From positions 189,001 through 253,000 of the forward strand of contig NZ_VOQR01000001.1 of assembly GCF_007995065.1 (NCBI RefSeq): DNA of 64,000 nt, given 5' to 3'. The translations under genes were made by a program, and so were the position numbers. Below are positions 1 to 8,756 of this stretch, one piece after another. A model generated the notes under the pieces. The model saw only the letters and a list, made by a program, of their open reading frames with translations. It ran no database searches and had not been told where the DNA came from. Position 1 is the stretch's first letter. Each line of letters opens with the position of its first letter. The stretch is from Sphingomonas ginsenosidivorax. GTDB taxonomy: Bacteria > Pseudomonadota > Alphaproteobacteria > Sphingomonadales > Sphingomonadaceae.

Positions 1-1
1 G

Positions 2-883
2 CGCGCGCGGCGCGATCCCGCCGTGCTCGAACGCTACGGCGAGATCGTCGAACAGACCGCGACATTGCTCGCCAGTTGGCCGCTCGACCGGAACGGCCGG
101 CTCGATCTCGGCCCGCCGATCATTCCTGCGCAGGAGAATTACGACCCGCTGACGACGCGCAACCCGACCTTCGAGGTCGAATATTTCCGCTGGGCGATCG
201 GCGTGGCGCAAGACTGGCGCGAACGCCGCGGGCTCGCGCGGCGCGCCGACTGGGATCGCGCGATCGCCCGGATCGCCCCGCCGGCGATGCGCGACGGAGT
301 GTACCTTCCCGCCGAATCGGTGCCGGATTTCTGGAAGACGGCGGCCTCCGACCTGTGTCGCGGCCATGCCGACGCACCGTCCTGCGCCAACCGCGACCAC
401 CCGTCCTTCCTGATGGCGTACGGCTTCATCCCGGGCGCACGGATCGATCCCGCAGCGATGCGGCGCACCTTCGAGGCGATGGAGCGCAACTGGGACGTCC
501 GCCAGACCTGGGGCTGGGACTTCCCGATGATCGCGATGACCGCGGCGCGGCTCGGCGAGCGTGACAAGGCGGTCGACTGGCTGTTCGCCGACCGCAAGAA
601 CAACCAATGGGGTCCGACCGGCATGACCCCGCGCGTCCATGTCGAGGCGCACGCCGCCGAGCTCGTCCCGAAGTCGGCGGGGGCAGGGGGAGCCGCGCTC
701 GCGGCCAATCCCGACGGGCCGGGCTATGCGCGCGCGGCGGAGACCTATTTCCCGTCCAACGGCGCGCTGCTGTTCGCGGTCGGGATGATGGCGGGCGGCT
801 GGGACGGCTCGACCGGATCCGCGCCGGGGTTCCCGGCAAAGGGCTGGCGCGTCCGGTCCGAAGGCCTGGCGCCGACCCCATGA
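2..883 (+). CDS. Six-hairpin glycosidase-like protein, C-terminal part (cut by window edge)
   Basis: The reading frame is open back to the first bases of the window, so the gene starts upstream and only about the last 290 residues are seen. The visible part is rich in aromatic and Trp/Gly motifs of an (alpha/alpha)6 glycosidase: a WGWDFPM segment near residue 168, a YFPSNGALL segment near residue 246 and an MMAGGWDG segment shortly after. These are typical of the C-terminal half of GH65/GH95-like six-hairpin proteins, but I cannot assign a family. Its stop codon overlaps the start of the next gene, an oligogalacturonate lyase, in an ATGA (880-883), so the two are very likely co-translated. 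That context suggests a role in breaking down a pectic side chain. The substrate is unknown. Confidence 0.6.
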   Translation, partial: RARRDPAVLERYGEIVEQTATLLASWPLDRNGRLDLGPPIIPAQENYDPLTTRNPTFEVEYFRWAIGVAQDWRERRGLARRADWDRAIARIAPPAMRDGVYLPAESVPDFWKTAASDLCRGHADAPSCANRDHPSFLMAYGFIPGARIDPAAMRRTFEAMERNWDVRQTWGWDFPMIAMTAARLGERDKAVDWLFADRKNNQWGPTGMTPRVHVEAHAAELVPKSAGAGGAALAANPDGPGYARAAETYFPSNGALLFAVGMMAGGWDGSTGSAPGFPAKGWRVRSEGLAPTP

Positions 884-2259
884 TCACGGACCTGCACCCC
901 TCCCGCCGCGATCTTCTCGGCGCGGCCGCGATGGGCGTCGCCGCGGCGGCATCGCCCGCCCGGTCGGCAGCCGCGGCGGCAGCGGCCGTCGCACCCGCAC
1001 CGCGCGCGTGGACCGACCCCGCGACCGGGCATCGCATCGTCCGGCTCTCGGACGATGGCGGCGGCAGCAAGCTCTATTTCTACCGCAACAGCTTCACGCC
1101 GCAGGGCGACCTGATGGTGATGTCGACGCCCGCCGGTATCGTCGCGGTCGACATGAAGACGCACGCGCTGACGCCCTTGGTCCGCGACCCGCGTGCCGAC
1201 CTGCTCTTCACCGGGCAGCGCACGCGGACCGTCTATTACAGCATATCCGACCCCGGCGACGGCGCGCCGACCGATCGTCCGCGCGACATCTTCGCGCTCG
1301 ATATCGACACCCGCCGCAGCCGCCGGATCGCGCGGCTGGCGCAGGGGCAGGTCGGATCGATCAACGCCGACGAGACGCTGCTGGTCGGCACCGTCGCCTA
1401 TGGCGACACGCCGCTGCAGCCGGACGTCCCCGATCCGCGCAACCGACGCTTCGGCCAGGCGGAATATGCCGCCAACGGCCCCGATGGCCGCCCGCTGAAC
1501 TTCGCCAAGGCCAAGGGCGTGCGGATGCTGCAGCGCTGGGCGGCGCGCGTGCCGATGGAGCTGTTCGTCATCGACATCGCCACCGGCCAGCGCCGCATCG
1601 TCCACAAGGCGACCGACTGGCTCAACCATCCGCAATTCTCGCCGACCGATCCCGGCCAGATCATCTTCTCGCACGAGGGGCCCTGGCACCGCGTCACGCG
1701 CATGTGGCGGATCCGCACCGACGGAAGCGGCCTCGCGCCGCTGCACACGCGGACGATGAACATGGAGATCTGGGGCCACGAATTCTTCGCGCCCGACGGC
1801 CGCACGGTCTGGTACGACCTGCAGACCCCGCGCGGCCAGGTGTTCTGGGTCGCGGGCATCGATCTCGCCAGCGGCCGGCGGCTCAGGCGCCGTGTCGACA
1901 GGAACGACTGGTCGGTCCATTTCACCGTGTCGCCCGATGGCCGGACCTTCGCGGGCGACGGCGGCGACGCCGACATGGTCGCGCATGCGCCCGACGGCAA
2001 ATGGCTCGTGCTGCTGCGTCCCGAACCCGTCGTCGACGGCGATACCGCGGTCTACGATCCCGACCTCGTCACCCCAGAATATCTACGCCCGCAGCGCCTC
2101 GTCGACCTGCGCGCGCATGATTACCGGCTCGAACCCAACCTCGTCTTCACGCCCGATGGCCGGCACATCGTGTTCGGGTCGAACATGCACGGCACCAACC
2201 ATGTCTACATGGTCGACATCGACGCGCCTCAGCCCGGCATCCGCTCGCGCAAGGCCTGA
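880..2259 (+). CDS. ogl: Oligogalacturonate lyase (PL22), Tat-exported
   Basis: This 459-residue protein belongs to the PL22 family, which cleaves small (unsaturated) galacturonate oligomers by beta-elimination to give 5-keto-4-deoxyuronate. It is a beta-propeller enzyme. Landmarks shared with the second copy at 45538-46881 are WLNHxQFSPTDP, MNMEIWGHE, WYDLQTPRG and SVHFTVSPDG. The ATG at 880 is chosen because it overlaps the upstream stop (ATGA) and gives an N-terminus with SRRDLLGAAAMG followed by an Ala-rich stretch, a twin-arginine signal. A longer reading of the frame from 607 would run through the upstream gene and is not credible. Export makes this a periplasmic enzyme, whereas classical enterobacterial Ogl is cytoplasmic. 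The last 31 bases overlap the convergent gntR gene. Confidence 0.9.
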   Translation: MITDLHPSRRDLLGAAAMGVAAAASPARSAAAAAAAVAPAPRAWTDPATGHRIVRLSDDGGGSKLYFYRNSFTPQGDLMVMSTPAGIVAVDMKTHALTPLVRDPRADLLFTGQRTRTVYYSISDPGDGAPTDRPRDIFALDIDTRRSRRIARLAQGQVGSINADETLLVGTVAYGDTPLQPDVPDPRNRRFGQAEYAANGPDGRPLNFAKAKGVRMLQRWAARVPMELFVIDIATGQRRIVHKATDWLNHPQFSPTDPGQIIFSHEGPWHRVTRMWRIRTDGSGLAPLHTRTMNMEIWGHEFFAPDGRTVWYDLQTPRGQVFWVAGIDLASGRRLRRRVDRNDWSVHFTVSPDGRTFAGDGGDADMVAHAPDGKWLVLLRPEPVVDGDTAVYDPDLVTPEYLRPQRLVDLRAHDYRLEPNLVFTPDGRHIVFGSNMHGTNHVYMVDIDAPQPGIRSRKA

Positions 2260-2942
2260 TAGCGCTCGAAGCTCTTCTGCATGTGCCGCCGCGCCGCGCT
2301 TCGCGCGCGCGCGGGGTCCTGCGCCTCGATCGCGCGGTAGATCGCCTGGTGGTCGCGGTTGATCGTCCGCGCATAGGCCCGGTGCGCTGCGGGGTCGTCG
2401 GTCTGCAGGTACAGCCGCCGCGACGGCACCAGCCGAACGCCGAGGAAATCGGTGAAGCGCTGGAAATAGTCGTTCTTCGACGCCCGCGCGATCGCGGCAT
2501 GGAAAGCGGCGTCTGCGGCGACCGACTCCGTCATGTCGTGGCTGTCCTCCATCGCGTCAAGCGCCGCGCGCATCGCCGTCAGGTCGGCATCGGTCCGGCG
2601 TTCCGCGGCCAGCGACGACATCTCGGTCTCGAACCCGACGCGCATCTCGAGCAGCCGCAACACGTCCTCGATCGCACCCAGTTCGTCCGGGGTCACCTGG
2701 AACGCCTGGTACCGCGCATTGTCCGCGACATAGGCGCCCGACCCGCGCCGCGACTGCAACAGGCCCCGCGCCGCCAGCCGCGCGAACGCCTCGCGGACCA
2801 CGGTGCGGCTGACCGCATAGTCGAGCGTGATCGTCTTCTCGGTGGGGAAGCGCGCGCCGGGCGCCAGCGTGCCGTTCTCGATCTGCATCGCGAAGAGCCG
2901 CACGAGATCGTCGGCCAGGGATGCAGCTTTGGTCAGCGCCAT
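2229..2942 (-). CDS. FadR/GntR-family transcriptional regulator
   Basis: The 237-residue protein has an N-terminal winged helix (residues about 8-75; FPTEKTI and SRTVVREAFARLAARGLL are the GntR recognition-helix region) and an all-helical FCD ligand-binding domain (about 95-225), the arrangement of the FadR subfamily. Such proteins bind small carboxylates or sugar acids and usually repress uptake and breakdown genes. It converges on and overlaps the oligogalacturonate lyase gene by 31 bp, which makes hexuronate or an unsaturated uronate a plausible ligand. It is the only GntR gene in the window, so it may also control the larger pectin locus at 40-56 kb; this is inference. The likely promoter lies immediately upstream and leaves almost no 5' leader. 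Confidence 0.85.
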   Translation of the reverse strand: MALTKAASLADDLVRLFAMQIENGTLAPGARFPTEKTITLDYAVSRTVVREAFARLAARGLLQSRRGSGAYVADNARYQAFQVTPDELGAIEDVLRLLEMRVGFETEMSSLAAERRTDADLTAMRAALDAMEDSHDMTESVAADAAFHAAIARASKNDYFQRFTDFLGVRLVPSRRLYLQTDDPAAHRAYARTINRDHQAIYRAIEAQDPARARSAARRHMQKSFERYQALRERMPG

Positions 2943-2976
2943 GGCACGAATTATACCACGCCCGCGGCAATGTCAG
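2943..2976 (-). promoter_or_regulatory. Sigma-70-like promoter of the GntR gene, probably leaderless
   Basis: On the minus strand a perfect TATAAT (2950-2955) is preceded, after 15 bases, by CTGACA (2971-2976), five of six matches to TTGACA. A start site about seven bases after the -10 would fall at or one base before the ATG at 2942, so the transcript would have no ribosome-binding leader. The -10 is embedded in TGGTATAATT, half of which resembles the TGGTATACCA half-sites bound by FadR-type hexuronate regulators, so autoregulation is possible. Confidence 0.5.
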
Positions 2977-3029
2977 ATGAATTCCGTGTTCGGTTGCACG
3001 CGGCCCCGATACGCCGGCCGGCGGTCGCG

Positions 3030-4688
3030 CTACGCCGTCTCCAACAACCGCTCGGCCTGCGCGCGCGCCTCGTCGGTGATCGACGCGCCCGACAGCATCC
3101 GCGCGATTTCCTCGCGCCGTTCCGCTTCGCTGAGCGTCCGGACCCCGGTCCGCGTGACGATGCCGTCGTTGCTCTTGGCGATCAGCAGATGCTCGGCACC
3201 GCGCGCCGCGACCTGCGGGCTGTGCGTCACCACCAGCAGCTGCGTCGTCCGCGCCAGCCGCGCGAGCCGTTCGCCGATCGCGCTTGCCACCGCGCCGCCG
3301 ACGCCGCGGTCGATCTCGTCGAACACCATCGTCGACGCGCCGCCCTCCTCCGCCAGCGCCACCTTCAGCGCGAGGATGAAGCGCGACAATTCACCACCGC
3401 TCGCGATCTTGGTCAGCCCTGCGAACGGCGCGCCCGGGTTGGTCGAGATCTCGAACTCGACCCGGTCCTTGCCCGCCGCCGACCACTCCTCGGTCTCCGC
3501 GACCACGGTCCGGAACCGCGCGGCGTCGAGCTTCAACGGCGCCAGCTCGCCCGCCACCGCCGCGTCGAGCTTCGCCGCCGCCGCCAGCCGCCGGGTCGTT
3601 AGCGCCGCCGCCGCCGCGTCGAAATCCTTCTGCGCCTCTTTCACGCGCGTCTCGAGCACCAGCACGCCGCCTTCGCCCGCATCGAGCCGCTCGAGCCTGG
3701 CACGCATTTCGTCCGCCAGCGCTGCCAGCTCGTCGGGTTGCACGCGGTGTTTCCGGGCCATCGCCCGCAGCTCGAACAGCCGCGCCTCGTCATCCTCCAG
3801 CGCGCGCGGATCATAGGACAGTGCCGCGCGGGCATCGCGCAGATGCTCTTCTGCCAGCGCACCTTCGATCACTACACGGTCGATCGCGGCCAGCGCCTCG
3901 CCGAGCGCGGCATGATCGCCTGCGATCCGTTCCAGCACGCGCGCCGCCTGGCGCAGCTTCGCCAGCCCGCCGTCCGACCCGTCCAGATACTCGTCGATCG
4001 CGGCCAGGTCGTCGGCGATCTTCTCCGCGCGCTGCATCGACCGCCGCGTCTCGGCGAGCGTCTCCTCTTCGCCCGGCTGCGGGCTGAGCGTCGTCAGCTC
4101 GCCGACCGTGTGTTCCAGCCATTCGCGATCGCGCGCCGCGGTCTCGATCTCCGCACGCGCCGCGGCAAGCTCGGCTTCCGCCGCGCGCAACACGCCCCAG
4201 GCGCGCGATACCGCCCCTGGCTCGGTCCGCCCGAAAATGTCGAGCAGTGCGCGGTGTCCGCGCGGATTGAGCAACCCGCGCTCGTCATGCTGGCCGTGGA
4301 TCTCGACCAGATGGGGCGCCATCTCGCGCAGCAGCCCGGCGGACGCCGGCTGATTGTTGACGAACCCGCGGCTGCCGCCATCGGCCTTGACGATCCGGCG
4401 GATGATCAGCGGTTCGCCCGGTTCGATCTCGAGCGCGTTGTCGTCGAGCAACGCGGTCAGCGGCGCATCCGGGGCAGGGGGATCGAACGTCGCGGTGACC
4501 ACGGCCTGCGTCGCGCCGTGCCGCACCAGCCCCGAATCGCCGCGCGCGCCCAGCGCCAGTCCCAGCGCGTCGAGCAGGATCGACTTGCCCGCCCCGGTCT
4601 CGCCGGTCAGCACGCCGAGCCCGTCGCCGAACCCCAGGTCCAGCGCCTCGATCAACACCACGTCGCGAATGGAGAGTTCGGTCAGCAT
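3030..4688 (-). CDS. recN: DNA repair protein RecN
   Basis: This 552-residue SMC-like ATPase acts in recombinational repair of double-strand breaks. Near the N-terminus is the Walker A motif GETGAGKS, followed by a long Ala/Glu/Arg-rich coiled coil. The C-terminal half carries the signature SGGELSRFILALKVAL and the Walker B segment FDEIDRGVGG. The ATG at 4688 (MLTELSIRDVVLIEAL) matches the usual RecN N-terminus; an in-frame start eight codons upstream would add an unusual extension. The bamD gene lies upstream on the same strand, with the 134-bp inverted repeat between them. I see no obvious LexA box in that gap. Confidence 0.95.
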   Translation of the reverse strand: MLTELSIRDVVLIEALDLGFGDGLGVLTGETGAGKSILLDALGLALGARGDSGLVRHGATQAVVTATFDPPAPDAPLTALLDDNALEIEPGEPLIIRRIVKADGGSRGFVNNQPASAGLLREMAPHLVEIHGQHDERGLLNPRGHRALLDIFGRTEPGAVSRAWGVLRAAEAELAAARAEIETAARDREWLEHTVGELTTLSPQPGEEETLAETRRSMQRAEKIADDLAAIDEYLDGSDGGLAKLRQAARVLERIAGDHAALGEALAAIDRVVIEGALAEEHLRDARAALSYDPRALEDDEARLFELRAMARKHRVQPDELAALADEMRARLERLDAGEGGVLVLETRVKEAQKDFDAAAAALTTRRLAAAAKLDAAVAGELAPLKLDAARFRTVVAETEEWSAAGKDRVEFEISTNPGAPFAGLTKIASGGELSRFILALKVALAEEGGASTMVFDEIDRGVGGAVASAIGERLARLARTTQLLVVTHSPQVAARGAEHLLIAKSNDGIVTRTGVRTLSEAERREEIARMLSGASITDEARAQAERLLETA

Positions 4689-4750
4689 CGTGACGCCGCC
4701 ATAGACGAACACGGAGGATAAGTGATCCCCCTATGTTCCATGTTGCCGAA

Positions 4751-4884
4751 ATCCTCCCCCGCCAGGGGGAGGTGGCGCCGAAGGCGTCGGAGGGGGCGGT
4801 AGACGACGCCCTCTGCAACGATGCTCCGCGCGTCCGCCCCCTCCGTCACGCTATGCGTGCCACCTCCCCCTGGCGGGGGAGGAT
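4751..4884. repeat. Mosaic inverted repeat, family 1, copy 1
   Basis: This palindromic element lies between bamD and recN. The outer arms (ATCCTCCCCCGCCAGGGGGA and its complement) are near-perfect inverted copies and each is itself a hairpin. Inside each arm comes TGGC or similar, a small variable hairpin (GCGCC-GAA-GGCG on the left, CACGC-TAT-GCGTG on the right) and a GGAGGGGGCGG block. Three further copies lie at 6883, 8233 and 11814. All are intergenic. Confidence 0.9.
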
Positions 4885-4942
4885 CGAGAGCTGGATCGTT
4901 CGGGCGGAAGGTCGCCCGCGTCTGCAGTCGTGACGGAAAGGA

Positions 4943-5914
4943 TCAGATCCCCGGACCCGTGTTCGACGGCTGCCCGCCCGACCCGACCGGGTTCCCGCGC
5001 GGCGCGGGACCCGCGGGTCCGGCCGGCGTCGAGGTCGGCTCGTCGAGCTCGACCGAGACCGACGGCGTTCCCTTGGTCCCGACGGGGACGACCGGCTCGC
5101 CCGGCTTCAGCGGCGCGACGGGCTTGGCGGGGTGCTTCTCCAGCAGCTCATAGGCGTGCTTGTACCAGTCGGTACCCGGATAGTTGCGACCCAGCACCGC
5201 CGCCGACTTCTCGGCTTCGACCGGCACGCCGAGCGCCAGATAGGTCTCGGTCAGGCGCATCAGCGCCTCGGGGGTGTGCGTGGTCTGCTGATACTGGTCG
5301 ATCACCGTGCGGTAGCGGCCCGATGCCGCGAGCCACTGGCGCCGCGTCTCGTAGAAGCGACCGATCTCCATCTCCTTGCCCGCGAGATGGTCGTTGACCA
5401 GATCGATCTTCAGCCGCGCATCCGACGCGTAGCGCGTGTTCGGATAGCGCCGCATCAGCTCGCCCAGCGCATCGAGCGCCTGGCGCGTGATCTTCTGGTC
5501 GCGCGTGACGTCGGTGATTTGCTCGTAATAGCCGAGCGCGATCAGGTAATAGGCATAGGGCGCGTCACGGTTGCCCGGGTGCACGGCCAGGAAGCGCTGC
5601 GCCGACGAGATCGACGCGGTGTAGTCCTTGCCGAGATAATAGCTGAACGCGCTCATGATCTGCGCGCGGCGGGCCCAGATCGAATAGGGATGCTGGCGCT
5701 CGACCTCGTCGAACAGCTGGGCTGCTTCCTTGTACCGCCCCTGGTCGAGTCGGTTCTTCGCAGTCGAGTAGAGCGTCCCCACGTCGCGGGCGACATAGGG
5801 CAGGTCGCCCTTCGTACGCGAGCTCGCGCAACCGGCGACGGGGAGCGCAAGCGCGGCGAGGAGCGTGACGACAAGCGCACGAGGCAACTTTGCACGAGAC
5901 TGGGGGATACGCAT
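4943..5914 (-). CDS. bamD: Outer membrane assembly lipoprotein BamD
   Basis: BamD is the essential TPR lipoprotein of the BAM complex that inserts beta-barrel proteins, including the TonB receptors of this window, into the outer membrane. The 323-residue product starts at 5914 with a lipoprotein signal: basic n-region, hydrophobic stretch and lipobox VAGC, making Cys29 the lipidated residue. TPR-type helices follow (about 45-260), with the family segments YKEAAQLFDEVERQHPYS, YYLIALGYYEQI and RRYPNTRYASDA. After residue 275 there is a Pro/Gly/Thr-rich, probably disordered tail that is longer than in E. coli BamD. A longer frame to 6040 is open, but would place the signal internally, so it is rejected. 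Confidence 0.95.
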   Translation of the reverse strand: MRIPQSRAKLPRALVVTLLAALALPVAGCASSRTKGDLPYVARDVGTLYSTAKNRLDQGRYKEAAQLFDEVERQHPYSIWARRAQIMSAFSYYLGKDYTASISSAQRFLAVHPGNRDAPYAYYLIALGYYEQITDVTRDQKITRQALDALGELMRRYPNTRYASDARLKIDLVNDHLAGKEMEIGRFYETRRQWLAASGRYRTVIDQYQQTTHTPEALMRLTETYLALGVPVEAEKSAAVLGRNYPGTDWYKHAYELLEKHPAKPVAPLKPGEPVVPVGTKGTPSVSVELDEPTSTPAGPAGPAPRGNPVGSGGQPSNTGPGI

Positions 5915-6051
5915 CGACAGGTTCCATAGCGTATGCCGCGCCACGCGAACAATCCCTTTCGGCGGCCCTTCCGGCGGGGCTTCACGCCGGGTGGATCGCG
6001 GGGCAAAGTCCGTGCGTTGACGCGTCTCGTCATACTGCAAGAAGGACTACC

Positions 6052-6876
6052 ATGCCCGCCACTCTGCTCCACACGCACCGCGTCGAAAAGCCCTGGGGGC
6101 GGAGCACCTTGTGGCCCGGCTTCGACGATCCCGCGCCGGGCTCGCCGAAGATCGGCGAAGTCTGGTTCCAGGAACCCGGCGACACCACGCCCGACCTGCT
6201 GATCAAATATCTCTTCACCAGCGAGAAGCTGTCGGTGCAGGTCCATCCGAACGACGAACAGGCGCATGCACGCGGCCTGCCGCGCGGCAAGGACGAGTGC
6301 TGGACCGTGCTCGCCGCCGAACCGACCTCGACCATCGCGGTCGGCACCAAGGCGCCGATCGCGAAGGACGAGCTACGGGCGTCGGCGATCGACGGCACGA
6401 TCGAGGACAAGCTCGACTGGAAGCCGGTCGAGGCCGGCGACTTCATGTACTGCGCGTCCGACACGATCCACGCGATCGGCGGCGGGCTCACCGTGATCGA
6501 GGTGCAGCAGAATTCGGAGACCACCTACCGGCTCTACGATTACGGCAGCGACCGCGAGCTGCACCTCGACGACGGCATCGATGTCGCCGATCCCACGCCG
6601 TACGTGCCGGTCGCCCCGCCGCTCGAGATCGAGACCGGCCGCACGATCATGGTCGAGGGCCCGAAATTCGTCCTCGAACGCTGGAAGGGCGGCGAGCATG
6701 TCGTCAACCTGCCCGAGGGGAAGACCGGCTGGGTGATTCCGATCACCGGCTCCGGCTCGGTCGCCGACGTCGCGTTCAAGGCGGGGGAGTGCGTGACCGT
6801 CACGGGCAGCGAATCGATCGAGACCAGCGCCGACGCGGACGTGCTGTTCGCCTATCCGGGTACGAAGCGGATCTGA
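6052..6876 (+). CDS. manA: Class I mannose-6-phosphate isomerase (short form)
   Basis: The 274-residue cupin protein interconverts fructose-6-phosphate and mannose-6-phosphate, feeding GDP-mannose and envelope polysaccharide synthesis. Metal-binding motifs of the family are visible: SVQVHPNDEQA near residue 62, a KDECW segment about 15 residues later, and IHAIGGGLTVIEVQQNS near residue 140, followed by TTYRLYDYG. The ATG at 6052 is preceded by AAGGA at a good distance; the frame is open further upstream but overlaps the divergent bamD start. The glycosyltransferase gene 200 bp downstream fits a glycan role. Copy 2 of the inverted repeat sits directly after the stop and may act as its terminator. 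Confidence 0.9.
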   Translation: MPATLLHTHRVEKPWGRSTLWPGFDDPAPGSPKIGEVWFQEPGDTTPDLLIKYLFTSEKLSVQVHPNDEQAHARGLPRGKDECWTVLAAEPTSTIAVGTKAPIAKDELRASAIDGTIEDKLDWKPVEAGDFMYCASDTIHAIGGGLTVIEVQQNSETTYRLYDYGSDRELHLDDGIDVADPTPYVPVAPPLEIETGRTIMVEGPKFVLERWKGGEHVVNLPEGKTGWVIPITGSGSVADVAFKAGECVTVTGSESIETSADADVLFAYPGTKRI

Positions 6877-6882
6877 CCCATG

Positions 6883-7005
6883 ATCCTCCCCCGCCAGGGG
6901 GAGGTGGCAGGCGTAGCCTGACGGAGGGGGCGGAACGGGTAACAGAGGTTCCGTATCCGCCCCCTCCGTCACCTTCGGTGACACCTCCCCCTGGCGGGGG
7001 AGGAT
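6883..7005. repeat. Mosaic inverted repeat, family 1, copy 2
   Basis: It has the same outer arms as copy 1. The small internal hairpins differ but still pair: CAGGC-GTA-GCCTG on the left and TCACC-TTC-GGTGA on the right. The element starts seven bases after the manA stop and ends 67 bases before the glycosyltransferase start. Confidence 0.9.
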
Positions 7006-7072
7006 AGGCACGCGTCGCGCCGCAGATCAGATCCACCACCCCAGCTTAACCATTCCCCGCTACACCCCCGGC

Positions 7073-8233
7073 ATGCTCCGCGTCCTGACCCTCTCCACGC
7101 TCTTTCCCGACGCCACGCGCCGTAACTTCGGTGTCTTTGTCGAACGCCAGACGCTCGGCCTTGCCGCGCACCCGGATGTCGAGCTCGAGGTCGTGGCCCC
7201 GGTCGGCCTGCTTCCCGGCCCGCTCCGCTACCTCCCTGGGCGTTCCGCGCTGGCGGCGCTTCCCGGGCGCGAGACCTGGAAGGGCGTCGACGTCCACCGC
7301 CCACGCTTCACCGCCTGGCCGATGACCGGCGGCCGCCACCACGCGCGCAGCCTCGAACGCGCCCTCGTCCCCGTCCTCGACCGCATCCGCGAGCGCTTCG
7401 CGTTCGACGTCATCGACGCCTCGTTCTTCTACCCCGACGGCCCCGCGGCGGTCGCGCTCGGACGTCGCTACGGCGTTCCCGTCTCGATCAAGGCGCGCGG
7501 CGCCGACATTCATCACTGGGGCGCCAACCCTGCCACCGCCGCACAGGTCCGCGCGGCGGGGCAGGGGGCCGCCGGGCTCCTCGCGGTCGGCGACGCGATG
7601 AAGCGCGACATGATCGCGCTCGGCATGCCCGCCGACCGCATCCGCGTCCACGCGACCGGGGTAGACCAGGACCGCTTCGCCCCCGTCGACCGCGGCCGCG
7701 CCAAGACGTTGCTCGGCATCCACGGCCCGCTGGTGGTGTCGCTCGGCGCGCTGATCCCGCGCAAGGGCCATGATATCGTGATCGAGGCGGTCGCGGCCCT
7801 CCCCGGCGTGTCTCTGCGGATCGCCGGCGCCGGCCCCGATCAGGCGCGTCTCGAAGCGCTCGTCGCGCGGACCGGCGCCGCCGACCGCATCCGCCTGCTC
7901 GGCAGCGTGCCGCATGCCGACATTCCCGACCTGATCGCCGCGGCCGACGTCATGGCGCTCGCCTCGTCGTCGGAGGGGCTTGCCAATGCCTGGGTCGAAT
8001 CGCTCGCCTGCGGCACGCCGATCGTCATCACCGATGCCGGCGGCGCGGGCGAGGTGGTGACCGGTCCCGATGCCGGTCGCATCGCGGCACGGACGCCCGA
8101 GGCCTTTGCTGCCGCGATCACCGACCTGCTGGCGTGTCCGCCGTCACAGGCGGCGACCCGCGCAACTGCCGCCCGCTTCACCTGGGAAGCGAACACGGAC
8201 GCGCTCTACGCGCATCTGTCAGAACTGCGATAA
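7073..8233 (+). CDS. Glycosyltransferase family 4 (GT-B fold)
   Basis: The 386-residue protein has the two Rossmann-like domains of a retaining GT4 enzyme. The N-terminal acceptor domain begins LRVLTLSTLFPD and contains a GVFVERQ segment. The C-terminal donor domain has LVVSLGALIPRKGHDIVIEA (about 218-237) and the nucleotide-sugar signature SSSEGLANAWVESLACGTPIV (about 302-322) with the EX7E-type glutamates. It is probably cytoplasmic and acts on an envelope or exopolysaccharide glycan; donor and acceptor cannot be read from the sequence. It stands alone between two repeat elements, with manA as its nearest codirectional neighbour. Confidence 0.88.
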   Translation: MLRVLTLSTLFPDATRRNFGVFVERQTLGLAAHPDVELEVVAPVGLLPGPLRYLPGRSALAALPGRETWKGVDVHRPRFTAWPMTGGRHHARSLERALVPVLDRIRERFAFDVIDASFFYPDGPAAVALGRRYGVPVSIKARGADIHHWGANPATAAQVRAAGQGAAGLLAVGDAMKRDMIALGMPADRIRVHATGVDQDRFAPVDRGRAKTLLGIHGPLVVSLGALIPRKGHDIVIEAVAALPGVSLRIAGAGPDQARLEALVARTGAADRIRLLGSVPHADIPDLIAAADVMALASSSEGLANAWVESLACGTPIVITDAGGAGEVVTGPDAGRIAARTPEAFAAAITDLLACPPSQAATRATAARFTWEANTDALYAHLSELR

Positions 8234-8355
8234 TCCTCCCCCGCCAGGGGGGGGGGGCGCCGAAGGCGTCGGAGGGGGCGGGCACGGAACGGGCGGTATC
8301 GTTTCCGCCCCCTCCGTCAGGCTGCGCCTGCCACCTCCCCCTGGCGGGGGAGGAT
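8233..8355. repeat. Mosaic inverted repeat, family 1, copy 3 (with an 11-G run)
   Basis: It starts on the last base of the glycosyltransferase stop codon. The left arm has lost the GGGAGGTGG pattern and has become an uninterrupted run of 11 G (8247-8257); the right arm is intact (CACCTCCCCCTGGCGG). Internal hairpins are GCGCC-GAA-GGCG and CAGGC-TGC-GCCTG. The element ends four bases before the stop of the convergent Mth938-like gene. Confidence 0.9.
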
Positions 8356-8359
8356 CAGC

Positions 8360-8728
8360 CTACTCCGCGAACGGGTAGAGCGCGCCCGCGACCCAGCGGC
8401 CTTCGCCGCGCAGCACGCTCCACGCGCGCGCCGCGGCGCGGCTGTCCATCGCCTCGATGCCGAGCCCGCGCGCCTCCATCGCCTTGCGGAACGCGAGCGG
8501 CGGATGCCGCAGCGTCGCGCCGGTGCCGAGCAGGAGGAATTCCGGCGCCGGGTCGAGCGCGAACAGCGCTGCCACGTCCGCCTCGCCCAGCGCCTCGAAG
8601 GCCGGTGGCTCCCATCCGTCTGCGCGCTCGGGCGTGATCAGCAGCGCGCGGTAATAGCCGTCGTCGACCTTGAACCCGTGGCGACCGAACGCCGAGATCA
8701 TCGGCCCATCGGTCTTCTCGCGGTCCAT
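8360..8728 (-). CDS. Mth938/DUF498 domain protein
   Basis: This small protein of 122 residues has the single-domain Mth938 fold, related to the mitochondrial complex I assembly factor NDUFAF3. Recognisable segments are FLLLGTGATLRHPP and ALGIEAMDSRAAARA-like sequence toward the C-terminus. Its position directly after secF is conserved in many alphaproteobacteria, so an envelope-biogenesis or respiratory-assembly role is possible, but the molecular function is not established. The start at 8728 (MDREKTDGP) leaves 28 bases to the secF stop; a longer frame overlaps secF and is less likely. Confidence 0.8.
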   Translation of the reverse strand: MDREKTDGPMISAFGRHGFKVDDGYYRALLITPERADGWEPPAFEALGEADVAALFALDPAPEFLLLGTGATLRHPPLAFRKAMEARGLGIEAMDSRAAARAWSVLRGEGRWVAGALYPFAE

Positions 8729-8756
8729 TCTCACGCGAAGGGGCTCATGCGAGGCG

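Noticed and set aside
607..879. N-terminal extension of the first oligogalacturonate lyase
   Set aside because: It would overlap the upstream glycosidase gene in another frame and bury the twin-arginine signal inside the protein.
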